NCBI GenBank assembly: GCA_015847255.1
Contig: JADLZK010009379.1
Location: 1 to 64,000 of the forward strand
DNA length: 64,000 nt
Direction of reading: 5' to 3'
DNA from: Hyparrhenia diplandra
Lineage: Eukaryota > Streptophyta > Magnoliopsida > Poales > Poaceae
The notes beneath the pieces were generated by a model, which saw only the letters and a list, made by a program, of their open reading frames with translations, was not told the origin of the DNA and did no database searches. A program made the translations under genes and the position numbers. Below, piece by piece: positions 21,621 to 33,455 of this stretch (its first letter is position 1; each line of letters begins with the position of its first letter).

Positions 21621-21683
21621 CATCCAAACGCATTATTATGATACTCCTGTAGTGCTACAGATAGAATAGCAGGACGTACGCAC

Positions 21684-22708
21684 GCTAGCTAGCTGAGCGC
21701 GCTTGGAAAGATCGAAAGCTACAAACTTTGCATCACTGCCTCTTGCATGCATGCCACGCTATTGTGACGGTCGCCGCACGCTTCTTCGAATCTCTCGAAT
21801 AGATGTACTTTTTTTTTTTGGAACCATGCATGATGTATGCGTACGTGTTTATCTTTACAAATCAGATTTGGTTTGTTTTATGCACGGATCGGAGGAGCTA
21901 GAGGGATTAATTGATGGCATCGCATCGTCGTCAGGACGTGCCATGCCGTTTAATTTGTGCTGCTAGCTCCACGCTTACGAAAGATTATTATTACACATGG
22001 AATCAATTAAAGCATCAGAAAAGGATATGTGCGATCGATATATGCATGATCGTGACAAAAGGCTCAGGATTTAACTAATCCACAGCGATATATGGAGTAG
22101 TACTGTACTCATGCATCAGCAGCTGCTCCACGCACACGGAATGGAAGCTACTTTTTTTTTTAATAGCGCACGTCTATCATTTTATTTTTCTGTGGTGCTC
22201 GTGCCAGCGCGCAGCTGAAATGGACAAGATTTTTTCCCCGTTTATTTGAACACTACAGGATAGTCGTACGTAAACTCTATATATACTCTCTATTCTGGAA
22301 CATGTATACGGAGTATTGTACATGTACATATATATGTATGTACATATCTGCCCATCCACGCAAAAATGTCACATACTACGACCTGTCAGTGCTGTCGGTA
22401 CAAAAAAAAAAAAAAAAGTGCGCGCGCGCTCGATCGGTAAGGCTTCTTCAAGCTGAGATCGACGTGCATGTTGATGTTGCACGGCGGCCGGTGCTTTCAG
22501 TTCAGTTCGGCTCGGTGTTCCTTCCTTTTGCAACCGAAAGCGGCAGGTAGCCGGCACCGGCAGCGGCACGCACGCACGCACGCACTGCAGACTGGCTGCT
22601 TCGTTGGGCAAGACACGGCGAAACGAAAGCGGCACGCATCCATGTTCCCACTAGCTAGCTGGTCCAAAAAACACACACACACAACACCAACACCACCTCC
22701 ACCTGCAC
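21684..22708. other. Intergenic, nothing recognised
   Basis: AT-rich sequence with a poly(A) run at about 22402 and a CACG microrepeat near 22570. No supported gene. Confidence 0.45.
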
Positions 22709-22713
22709 CTATC

Positions 22714-25143
22714 TGAAGGACCGAAACGGCGGCCAGGGGGGGTGAATGGGAGCCTCGAAATTCCTTTTCAATTCGGGTCATTGGCTCAACCCCCAACGCC
22801 AAAAAAGCGAACTCAAGAACTGGCTAGAAAGAAATCCAAAGCGATGGACGAAAAAGAGTTACCCAACTCCTATCGAGAAGAAGTGGGTTCTCGAATCTCA
22901 AATACCTAAGTCAACTTGTGACGGAGGCACTCGAGATAAAATCCTCGAATCGATAGAAAATCATTGCAAAAGCCGAATCTCAATTCGGAGCTCAAATGCA
23001 CGAACGACGGACAAAAAAACAAGTCGAGAATTGAGCAAACTAGAAACTAGAGCTTTGCACTTGCTAGCTGCTGTTCAAAGAATTATGTTGCAAATTAACA
23101 TCACACACAAGCAAGTACTCCTTGTACATCGTGAAAGCTACTCTAACAAAGTGATAAATTAATGTTCCAAAGATCAGCTAATGATGCTAGAGGTTGTAAT
23201 TCACGGATGCACGATAAATACCGAACTCACAAGCTGAAGTTGTAGGAAGCAGGAAATCATTTACATGCATATTTCTTGAATTAAAGAGCATACCATGAAT
23301 GCTTCTGTAGAATGAAAGAGACACTACACAAATTGATTTCTCAAGCCAAATACGAGTTGCTCAACTTGCTGCACACTACCAACTCAAGTGCAATCAGTAA
23401 ATTCAGACCAAGGCTCAACAATCAAGGTACATGCTGCTTCTTTGCTCAAATCAATTGCTCAAAAGTACTAATCCATGGACACATGAGAATGAACTAACAT
23501 GATATAATTTAATGTATCAATGATAAGCTCATGATTACTGGAAGTAGAGATTCACGATGCAAGATAAAGAAATTTCTTACTGCACTTGAGTTGATGTCAG
23601 TTGCCGAACACAAAGCTGTTACCTGCAGAGAGAAGCTGATGCACGCTCGGACCCCTTGCTTGCTTGCGTTCGATCAAGACAGAAAGCACACGCTGCTGGC
23701 TGTGCGTCTCGTGGAAACTGCAGGCCTGCCTGACGAACTCGGCGTGGGCGCTGAACTAGAGAAAAATCGCAGCTTGGAATTTGCTCATGTGCTGCAAGCT
23801 CGACAGTCAAGAACGTATACGAGCAGAAAACGAGAGCGAGCACAGAAACACTCGATTTTTAATCCAAACGAAAACCAACTGCCACCCAGTTGAATCCAGA
23901 TGATCCTAAAGCAGTAGGTGGGCTATTCCTAGAAATCATCGCCCAAAGTTTGGTCAGTTCACTAGAAAAGCAGATCAGGCGACAAGAACAGAGAAAAAGT
24001 CGCCCAAAACAAAACGCATCGATTTCTCTGTACTCGTGTCGTTTCAATCAAAATCACTCATGGGGAAGCATCAACACATGTCAGTGCACAGATCAATTCA
24101 ACCAGACGGACTCCAAAAACTCAGATTCAAGAGATCGAGTCAAGAACAGGGAAGAACAAAATGCACGGAAAAAAAAGCATACGAAAATCACAGACCAACT
24201 AGACAAAGCCCGGGAGGGCACAAGGCAGGATTGGGGCTGCCCCTTCCCCTTCGAAAATCACCACAAAAGATCACCAATTTGATGTTCTTGGACCTCTAAA
24301 CAAGAACTCTAAAATTGGGGAAAAATAAAAACGAAAATAAGAGAGGCAAAGAGGGGAGGATGGCTGCCATCCTCTATATATGGTCCTTATTTTTCATCCC
24401 TATTTTGCCCTTCGATACATATGAGCCAAACCATTAACCCTAGGGCTATTTTGGTCGACTCCGGTTAATTTTTGATCCGACGGCCACCGCGCCTCCTCAT
24501 CTGCAGCCTTGCTCCACGCAATCTCCCAGATGCCGCCACGCGCCGTCCTTCCGTCCACCGGAACGTCCCGGGTTTTGAGGCCCAAACCCGTGAAACCCGC
24601 CGATGGTTTTGAGGCTCAAACCACCAAACCCGCACCCGTGGTTTTGAGGCCCAAACCACGAAACCCGCGCCGATGGTTTTGAGGACAAACCACCAAACCT
24701 CCTCGACACGTGTCATCGCCGTCTTGACCGCCCGAGTCGCCAAGTCATCCGAGCTCCCCGCTCTGCCTGCACGCTCGCCGTCTTGACCCGATCGACACGG
24801 TCCCGCCACGTCCTCTTGCATCCGTCGATGTCCCAGATGTCAACCACCATGGCTAGCCCCCGGCGTCCGGTCGCCGGTCCAAGCCTCACGTCCGTCCTTC
24901 ACCTCCGCGGTCCGTCGGCCCGCACGTCCTCCTTGGCCCCTTCACCTCGCCGTCGGCTACCATCTCCGAGCTCCACACCACACAACCACGAACCAAGAGA
25001 TCGTCTTCGACACACTCCACGTGTGCCGGTGAACATAGCCGAAGCATAAAGAATAAAAGAAAATAGAATTAAAATGTTGACCGTTGACAATCACTCAATC
25101 ACAAAACTAAACACATGTGACCTAAATCAACCATGTGTTCGCA
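22714..25143 (-). repeat. 3' LTR of the gag-only retrotransposon
   Basis: 2430 bp. It aligns end to end with the LTR at 29702-32126. The minus strand has a TATA box (CCATATATAGAGG, about 24371-24382), splitting the LTR into U3 on the right and R/U5 on the left. Within U3, at 24571-24700, four imperfect units of GGTTTTGAGGCCCAAACC plus spacer occur in tandem. Open frames across it are not genes. Confidence 0.92.
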
Positions 25144-25158
25144 ATCTCCCCCTTGATG
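25144..25158 (-). other. Polypurine tract of the LTR element
   Basis: The minus strand reads CATCAAGGGGGAGAT directly before the 3' LTR start TGCGAAC. It acts as plus-strand primer in reverse transcription. Confidence 0.8.
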
Positions 25159-27248
25159 AGTGCATTGTCAACATTCAACACAAAGACAGAAGAAGGTAGA
25201 AGATAGCACATCCAAGTGAACAAAAGCTAGATAGAAGCTAAGACAAAATCCTTTGGATAGCAAACATGGAGCAAAAAAAACTTGGTTCCCAAAGACATGG
25301 GCAAAAAGCTCGACACAACCAAGCTAAACAAACGGCTAGTCCTCAAGAAGAGGTAGAAACAGGGCTCAACACCACTAGCATAGCTCCAAACTAATTACTT
25401 TCACACACAGACAGCTAGACCCTCAAGCAGAGGCAAAAGGCTCAACACATCTAGCTCAAAGTGCTACTCCCCCTGGACAAATGCGATCCATCGTCTTTGT
25501 ATCTTTCTCCCCCTTGTTGGCAAATGCACTAATCAAGCTATGAAATGCATGAAAATGCAATGAGGGAGCTCAAATTTATAGCAATCCAAATGAGAAGATG
25601 CTCTAGGTAGTGTCATGGCAACAAGATCAAGTGCTTAACACGGTGCTCAAAACTGATCAAGAGATATGAGATATGACTTGAAAGCATTTTGATTCAGTTT
25701 TAAGCATATATCGAAAAGGTGTTCACCACAAAGAATAGCACATAGCACAAGTAAGCTGGAAATCTACCAAGTGCTACACATGTATATCAAGTGAACTACC
25801 CCAAGCACAGTTTATACATCATGCAAAAACAGAGCCAACACTTGTCAAAAACTTCAAGTTATCGGAGTTGCAGCGGTTACAAGCATTGGACAAAGCATGT
25901 TGCGAGTGGTTATCCACAACCGTCAGCCTTACTAATCAACCATGTCAAGCCTATGCGTGTGAGCAATCGAAGCTTAAGACAATGGTGCGGGTCAAACACT
26001 ACCAAGCTCGGGTTCAACTCAAGTGCAATGAGCGGCAGTCCCAAGACTTGGATGTGGGACGGTATGGACCCATCTCGATTTTTTTTTCCATACACTTTGC
26101 TTAGATTTCAGATTTTTAGCGGATAAAAGCATGTGGTCATCTAAGCAAGTGTATAACTTTCGATGAATGAGACATAGTCACCTAGCATATACATGATAAG
26201 CACAAAGGATCTCAACAACTTAAACATGCTAGGAACTATCTCAATGGTGAACATTTTGCAAGATTCATCGTTGTTAAGCAAGTTCACATTAAAAACAGCT
26301 TTGCTCATAACATATATCAATTAAGCAGAAAGAGCACAAGCTATAAGCACCAACATGTAATTGTTACACTAAACAGAGCATAGTCTCATTGTGATCAATA
26401 TAAACAAGAAGCTCAAGGTGCAATAGTGTACATGATGAATGCAATATGATACAAGATGATGCACAAAGCAAAAAGCAAGCCTAAAGCTACAAATTGTACA
26501 TCGGCTACAAAACTACCCCTCAAAAAGGATAGCAAACTCACAACTCCCCCTCAACCAAAGATACCTAGCAAAATAAAACTAGGAAATAAAAAGGGCACAA
26601 AGGCTAGCATGACATATAGTACACAAGATAACACAGAGCTATCATAAATAAGATGGCTAGCCTACCATGGTATAAGTAAAATACATGCAAGCAATATACA
26701 AGTGAGCAAATGAACAACTATCGCATACCACAAGTAGGAAAATCATGAATGTACCGGGCATGAGTGTATATGATAGCTCACCGACTGTGTGTAGGTGTCA
26801 CAATAAGGCACATGCCTCTTGGAGGCCATCAAAGTGGTGTAGACAACCATCAAGTCTTGATCACACCACGACAAAGAATCAAGTTCCACCAAGCACGTGT
26901 TCTCCACCCCTTGTCCTCATACCTACACATTAGAGGGACAAAAGAAACCCAAGTCTTGGATCCCAAAGGGTTAACAAGCATAAACTTGGGAACCCAAGAC
27001 TTAGTCACCTACATCATTGGAAAAACATGGGATGAGCAAATGAGACAACACGGGGTTAGTAAACTTAGAAGAATACGGTGTTGACCATCTTGCCCAAGAT
27101 AGATGTTAGGCCTGAGAAAACATCCCATGACCCTTCTTCCCAAAGTGCTCACCACGCACAACAAAGCGTGGTGCACTCCTCCTATCAACCTCAAAACTCC
27201 CAAAGCGAGGATCTACATCCACTCGCGGAGCACGACCACCAAAGGGTC
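25159..27248 (-). other. Non-coding internal segment of the LTR element
   Basis: Between gag and the polypurine tract, where a full Copia element would have its pol gene, about 2.1 kb of A-rich sequence has no frame longer than about 110 codons and no pol motif. It could carry packaging or other cis signals; none is recognisable. Confidence 0.7.
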
Positions 27249-29645
27249 TCACAAAACGTGGCCTAAACCTCTGAGGCCTCCTACCTTGAGGCCTAGCAAC
27301 CGCCTCCCGAACCGACGGCACACACCCCTCTCATACATGCCAAGTGGTGGGTGATACATGTCACGGTTCTCAAACTCCACTTGACGCCTAGCATCCCTCT
27401 TCCTCCTAAAACAAAACTCAACCAAGTGACCATCTCTCTGGCAATACTCACAGTGATACCTCACCTCTCTCTTAGGTGGTGGTTGGTTCACTCTCTTGGG
27501 TGGATGATTCACTCTTGTTGTGGTCTTAGCCTTAGGAAGGGTTTCCTCAGGGATCCTGGGCAAAGTGTCAAGTGGGTTCTTGAGGTGGTTCGGTTTGGAA
27601 AGCCACACTTGTTTGGGAGGTGGAGTCTTAGTTGGCTCTTGGAGAATGCCATCTTGCACAATAGGCTTGGTAGGCTCAGGTGGAGTGATCTTGGTCAGTT
27701 TGGGAGTGTTCGTTGGTTTCTCACTCGAGCTCAAACCACTACCTTGACCAACCTTGCCATAAATGACTTCTCCCTTCCCACCTATAGCAAAGCCCTAAAC
27801 CCGATGTGTCGGTCCCCCTCTTGAACCGACTCATCATCATGCCTAGCCGCGGCTCTCCACAAGACACCCAACTCAAGACAGAGCGAAGATACTTGATCTC
27901 CTCTTCGACTCTCCCCTTGTCATGCCTACAAGACATGAGCTCCAACTCCAAAGCTTCACACTTAGCACATCCCAGCACGGTGCTACCTGAGTTGGCCTCC
28001 TCAAGTACAGCAAGCTTGGCAGCCTTCTCTGCCAACTCAGATCGCAAGTCAGGACAAGACTTGCATGCACTCAACAGCGTCGGCCTAGACTTCAAATCAA
28101 CGTGCTCATCTAGCAAGGCCGAATACTTGGACTGCAAAGACATGATGCTAGACATATGCACAGCGCAAGCATCACACTCCGTCTCATCGAGACATCGACG
28201 AGCTTCCTAAGCAGCTCTATCTCTCGTCACAGCCATCTCCCACTTCTCCTTGTACTCCTTTCTCTCCCTAGCGGCACGCTTAAGCAACTTCTCTTGACAC
28301 ACAAGCGCATCGCCCAAAGATTCAACCTCATCGGAGAGAGATTCGATTGTAGGAGGTACCTCGGAGGAGGAAGAGTCGTTGCCGTGTGGCTTGGCATTTA
28401 TCGGTCACCGCTCCATCGAGGGCCATGGTGCAAAAAGCCCCGGGCTTGGAGTCGGTGAAGAAGCAAAGTCCATTGACTTGTCCTCAACCTTGCGCTCGGA
28501 CTCCTCATCGCTTGAGGAAGATTGCCCGTCAGAAGAGTCGTTGTCGAGGTCATTTGAGGGAGGCAAGGAAGGCGTGCTTGTGCTCCTTGGCACGCTTTGA
28601 GGTACTTCTTCTTGATCGCCTCCTTGTCGAATCCCTTCTTGGACTTGTACTTCTTTGGAGGTGTGCTCGCGCTGTCCTTGCGCTTTTGTCGGAGTCGTAC
28701 TTGTTGGAGTAGTACTTCTCGCCGGAGTACTTGTCCTTGTTCTTCTTGGGACATGCGGCGGCGAAGTGGTCCGGATCTCCGCCTCGAAGCATCCGCCCTT
28801 GGATGGGCCGCCACGCCGCCGGTTCAAGCGGTTGTTGTGGAACCGCGAGAATCGGTGATGACTAAGCGCAAGCTCATCATCCCCAAGGCTCTCCATCTGC
28901 TCCTCATCCCGCAGACACCAAGGAAGACAAGGCGAAAGAAATCGTGATGGGTTAGCGGAAGAACTGGAACCGCCCTTACCGGAGATGAGTGCAACGTTCG
29001 GCGCGAAGAAGGGTTCTTGAGCCGCTGGATGCGGGCCTCGATCTCGGAAGACTTGAGCTTCTTTGTAGAGCTCGTCGGGTGTGAGGGTGTCGTAGTTGGC
29101 AGACTCCATGATCGCGGACACCTTCACATCCCACATCTTCCGATCCGAGGCGTACAAGAGCCGCATCGCCTTCGTGCTCGTCAAGCCTCTCCGGCGGCTT
29201 GTTCGCCCGAAGCTTGTTGCGGATCGTCTGAAACCTAGCAAAGAGAGAATCGATGGACTCGCCATCAAGTTGGATTAGGTTGTTATACTCTCTCTTGTAG
29301 GTCTCATATAGGCGGGCCTTGACTTGTGGGGTTCCCTCGTGGTAGCTCTCTAGTGTCTTCCACACCTCACGGCGGTCTCACAAGTGGCAACTCTCTCAAA
29401 CTTCGGTGTCTTTGAGGCTAGAGAACAAGGCGCTCCTCGCTCGGTTGTTAGCATTGTGTTGGGCTATTTGTTCCTCACCCACTCGGCGGCTAGCACTTGG
29501 TAGTTCTCATCCTCGACAATCTCCCACACTCTCAATCCATCCCCATAAGATGTGCTTGCATCTTAATCTTCCAATAGGGATAGTTGGTGCCATCGAACTC
29601 CAGGAGGCTTGCCACCATAGTGACCAAACCTCTCCATGTCGCCTT
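27249..29645 (-). pseudogene. gag: gag region of the LTR element, frame-disrupted
   Basis: Read leftwards, it starts near 29640 with a segment encoding FDGTNYPYWKIKMQAHL across a frame change, the conserved opening of Copia gag. Next comes the UBN2-type stretch LYETYKREYNNLIQLDGESI (about 29310). A first zinc knuckle follows near 28760-28795 (GDPDHFAAACPKK), with its first cysteines shifted out of frame. A coiled-coil-like region lies at 27840-28160, and a second, intact CCHC knuckle near 27440-27490 (YHCEYCQRDGHLVEFC). Gag forms the particle and binds RNA. Several frame changes break it into pieces, so it is either inactive or mis-sequenced. Confidence 0.8.
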
Positions 29646-29683
29646 AGCGGATCACGGACCGATTAAGGTGGATATGATCCTTA

Positions 29684-29701
29684 ACCGGCTCCGATACCAA
29701 T
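29684..29701 (-). other. Primer binding site (initiator tRNA-Met)
   Basis: The minus strand reads TTGGTATCGGAGCCGG two bases after the end of the 5' LTR. It is complementary, with one or two mismatches, to the 3' end of plant initiator tRNA-Met, the usual primer of Copia elements. Confidence 0.8.
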
Positions 29702-32126
29702 TGAAGGACGAAACGGCGACCGAGGGGGGGTGAATGGGAGCCTCGAAATTCCTTTTCAATTACGGGTCATTGGCTCAACCCCCAACCTCAAAAGCGAACT
29801 CAAGAAGCTGGCTAGAAAAGAAATCCAAAGCGATGGACGAAAAGAGTTACCCAACTCCTATCGAGAAGAAGTGGGTTCTCGAATCTCAAATACCTAAGTC
29901 AACTTGTGGACGGAGGCACTTTCGAGATAAAATCCTCGAATCGATAGAAAATCATTGCAAAAGCCGAATCTCAATTCGAGCTCAAATGCACGAACGACGG
30001 ACAAAAAAAAACAAGTCGAGAATTGAGCAAACTAGAAACTAGAGCTTTGCACTTGCTAGCTGCTGTTCAAAGAATTATGTTGCAAATTAACATCACACAC
30101 AAGCGAGTACTCCTTGTACATCGTGAAAGCTACTCTAACAAAGTGATAAATTAATGTTCCAAAGATCAGCTAATGATGCTAGAGGTTGTAATTCACGGAT
30201 GCACGATAAATACCGAACTCACAAGCCGAGTTGTAGGAAGCAGGAAATCATTTACATGCATATTTCTTGAATTAAAGAGCATACCATGAATGCTTCCTGT
30301 AGAATGAAAGAGACACTACACAAATTGATTTCTCAAGCCAAATACGAGTTGCTCAACTTGCTGCACACTACCAACTCAAGTGCAATCAGTAAATTCAGAC
30401 CAAGGCTCAACAATCAAGGTACATGCTGCTGCTTTGCTCAAATCAATTGCTCAAAAGTACTAATCCATGGACACATGAGAATGAACTAACATGATATAAT
30501 TTAATGTATCAATGATAAGCTCATGATTACTGGAAGTAGAGATTCACGATGCAAGATAAAGAAATTTCTTACTGCACTTGAGTTGATGTCAGTTGCCGAA
30601 CACAAAGCTGTTACCTGCAGAGAGAAGCTGATGCACGCTCGGACCCCTTGCTTGCTTGCGTTCGATCAAGACAGAAAGCACACGCTGCTGGCTGTGCGTC
30701 TCGTGGAAACTGCAGGCCTGCCTGACGAACTCGGCGTGGGCGCTGAACTAGAGAAAAATCGCAGCTTGGAATTTGCTCATGTGCTGCAAGCTCGACAGTC
30801 AAGAACGTATACGAGCAGAAAACGAGAGCGAGCACAGAAACACTCGATTTTTAATCCAAACGAAAACCAACTGCCACCCAGTTGAATCCAGATGATCCTA
30901 AAGCAGTAGGTGGGCTATTCCTAGAAATCATCGCCCAAAGTTTGGTCAGTTCACTAGAAAAGCAGATCAGGCGACAAGAACAGAGAAAAAGTCGCCCAAA
31001 ACAAAACGCATCGATTTCTCTGTACTCGTGTCGTTTCAATCAAAATCACTCATGGGGAAGCATCAACACATGTCAGTGCACAGATCAATTCAACCAGACG
31101 GACTCCAAAAACTCAGATTCAAGAGATCGAGTCAAGAACGGGAAGAACAAAATGCACGGAAAAAGCATACGAAAATCACAGACCAACTAGACAAAGCCCG
31201 GAGGGCACAAAGGCAGGATTGGGGCTGCCCTTCCCCTTCGAAAATCACCACAAAAGATCACCAATTTGATGTTCTTGGACCTCTAAACAAGAACTCTAAA
31301 ATTGGGGAAAAATAAAAACGAAAATAAGAGAGGCAAAGAGGGGAGGATGGCTGCCATCCTCTATATATGGTCCTTATTTTTCATCCCTATTTTGCCCTTC
31401 GATACATATGAGCCAAACCATTAACCCTAGGGCTATTTTGGTCGACTCGGTTAATTTTGATCCGACGGCCACCGCGCCTCCTCATCTGCAGCCTTGCTCC
31501 ACGCAATCTCCCAGATGCCGCCACGCCGTCCTTCCGTCCACCGGAACGTCCGGGTTTTGAGGCCCAAACCCGTGAAACCCGCCGATGGTTTTGAGGCTCA
31601 AACCACCAAACCCGCACCCGTGGTTTTGAGGCCCAAACCGCGAAACCAGCGCCCGATGGTTTTGAGGACAAACCACCAAACCTCCTCGACCGTGTCATCG
31701 CCGTCTTGACCGCCCGAGTCGCCAAGTCATCCGAGCTCCCGCTCTGCTGCCGCGCTTCGCCGTCTTGACCCGTCGACCACGGTCCGCCACGCCCTCTTGC
31801 ATCGTCGATGTCCCGGATGTCGACCACCATGGCTAGCCCCGGCGATCCGGTCCCTCGGTCCAAGCCTCACGTCCGTCCTTCACCTCCGCGGTCCGTCGGC
31901 CCGGCACGCGTCCTCCTTGGCCCCTTCACCTCGCCGTCCTACCATCTCCGAGCTCCACACCTGTACAACACGAACCAAGAGAATCGTCTTCGACACACTC
32001 CACGTGTGCCGGTGAACATAGCCGAAGCATAAAGAATAAAAGAAAATAGAATTAAAATGTTGACCGTTGACAATCACTCAATCACAAAACTAAACACATG
32101 TGACCTAAATCAACCATGTGTTCGCA
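29702..32126 (-). repeat. 5' LTR of the gag-only retrotransposon
   Basis: 2425 bp, carrying the element promoter (TATA box on the minus strand at about 31361-31370). Like its partner it has four GGTTTTGAGG units (about 31552-31681). Differences from the other LTR are mostly 1-2 base indels in homopolymers with few substitutions, consistent with a recent insertion. Confidence 0.92.
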
Positions 32127-32131
32127 CTATC

Positions 32132-32414
32132 TATCCCCACTCCAACCGGAACGTGTCTGAATGAACATGGTCCACACAGCACCGGATTGATGAACCGACC
32201 ATATATTCTGCTTCAATTCTGCTAACTCCTCGATCTCTCCTACTACGTTCTTGGTTCCCACCGCACCTCGATGTCTCCTACGTTCTTGTTCCCACCGCAC
32301 CGCTTATCTTGCTCGAGACCACACGTACGTCAAATCAGAATGGAGAGTCACGGACCATACAGTGCCTCACCGATAGTATTTAATATTATGGCAACAATAA
32401 GTTGATGTAAGCAA
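32132..32414. other. Intergenic, nothing recognised
   Basis: Short unique-looking stretch between the LTR element and a MITE. Confidence 0.4.
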
Positions 32415-32698
32415 GGGTGTGTTTAGATCCCAAAATTTGGTGCAAAATTTTAGAGGAATGTCACATCGAAAGAGCACTGAAGACGCGTTTCGTTTGTTGG
32501 TGGTAAATATTATCCTACCATAGCGTAACTAGGCTCAAAAAGAATCGTCTCATGAATGCACATCTAAAACTGTGTAATTAATTTATTTTTTACTTACATT
32601 TTATATCTTTCGATAAATGTCTTGGCATTTTGATGTGATGAGGAATCTTCTTTTGCATAGTGGAATTTGGAGAGAAATTTGGGGTGCTAAACACACCC
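32415..32698. mobile_element. MITE with GGGTGTGTTTAG ends
   Basis: A 284-bp AT-rich element with perfect 12-bp inverted ends, GGGTGTGTTTAG and CTAAACACACCC. No clean target duplication was found (flanks CAA and AAA), so the superfamily is left open. Confidence 0.7.
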
Positions 32699-33455
32699 AA
32701 AAGACGTATATAGGAGTTTGTCTACTTCTTACATATATGCCAAACTCTTTTAAAAAGATTCACATATGAAGTTGACTTATACAATGCATATAAACAACAA
32801 TTAAGTGCAATCAATTAATAGATAAATATTTTAGATATTATCAGTCAAAGCTAAAAAGATTCTTTAATTATTTGCTTCAAATGAATCTAGATGGATTTGA
32901 AAATCCAAATATGAAATCGTGGCAGGACGAAGCTATGTCAAATGGGGTCTTAAAATGTCCTAAAATTATTGTCAGGAATAATGCTAATGAACCATATGTA
33001 CGAGCAATTGTCAAATCGTTAATGTGTGGAACCCGTTGACGACGATACTAGCTAGCAAGATTACGGGACGAAATTTTTTAGGATGTATTCATGTACTTCA
33101 TTTATACGATTAGCAGCTGCTGAATTGCAATATGCCAGTGGGAATTGAATTGATGAGGGAATCTGCTGCTACGCCTGTGCTATGCACCGAGCTAGGACTC
33201 CGTCATGCTAATGCACCGGCTCCCATGCACGGTTTAGCGGACCGCGTCCATCCATGCGAGTGTATCCATTTCCATCCGCAAGCGGACAACCGTCACCTCC
33301 CCACTCCGTACCCAATAAAACGCCACGCCACCACCACCACCGCCGCGGGGTCCATCACTCACGAGCTCTCCTTCGATCCTCCTCACAGTCTCACACTCCC
33401 CAATCCTCCTCCCGACCCCACAGCACATTCGGTCGCAGCGATCAAGCAAGGAACA
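32699..33455. other. Intergenic and promoter side of the phospholipase gene
   Basis: AT-rich to about 33130, then GC-rich leader towards the ATG at 33456. CCCAATAAAACGCC at about 33310-33323 is the best TATA-like candidate. No other gene is seen. Confidence 0.45.

Larger units (their letters stand above)
22714..32126 (-). mobile_element. Gag-only Copia-type LTR retrotransposon (TR-GAG-like), 9.4 kb
   Basis: A complete element read on the minus strand. The 5' LTR is 32126-29702, the internal region 29701-25144 and the 3' LTR 25143-22714. LTRs begin TGCGAACACATGG and end CCTTCA. A 5-bp duplication CTATC flanks it (22709-22713 and 32127-32131). Just inside the 5' LTR is TTGGTATCGGAGCCGG, a primer binding site matching initiator tRNA-Met. 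Just before the 3' LTR is the polypurine tract AAGGGGGAGA. The 4.56 kb interior holds a gag region and about 2.1 kb of non-coding DNA. No protease, integrase, reverse transcriptase or RNase H is seen, so it must be mobilised in trans. The gag and the tRNA-Met site point to Copia, probably the SIRE/Maximus group. Confidence 0.93.

Noticed and set aside
22402..22416. Poly(A) run as a further micro-insertion
   Set aside because: Flanks do not form a convincing duplication.
23531..23893. 120-codon frame present twice (also 30523-30885)
   Set aside because: The duplication is due to the two LTRs. The frame lies inside LTR sequence and is not a gene.
32415..32698. hAT or Tourist assignment for this MITE
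   Set aside because: The inverted ends are clear, but I found no 8-bp or TAA/TTA duplication, so I left the superfamily open.
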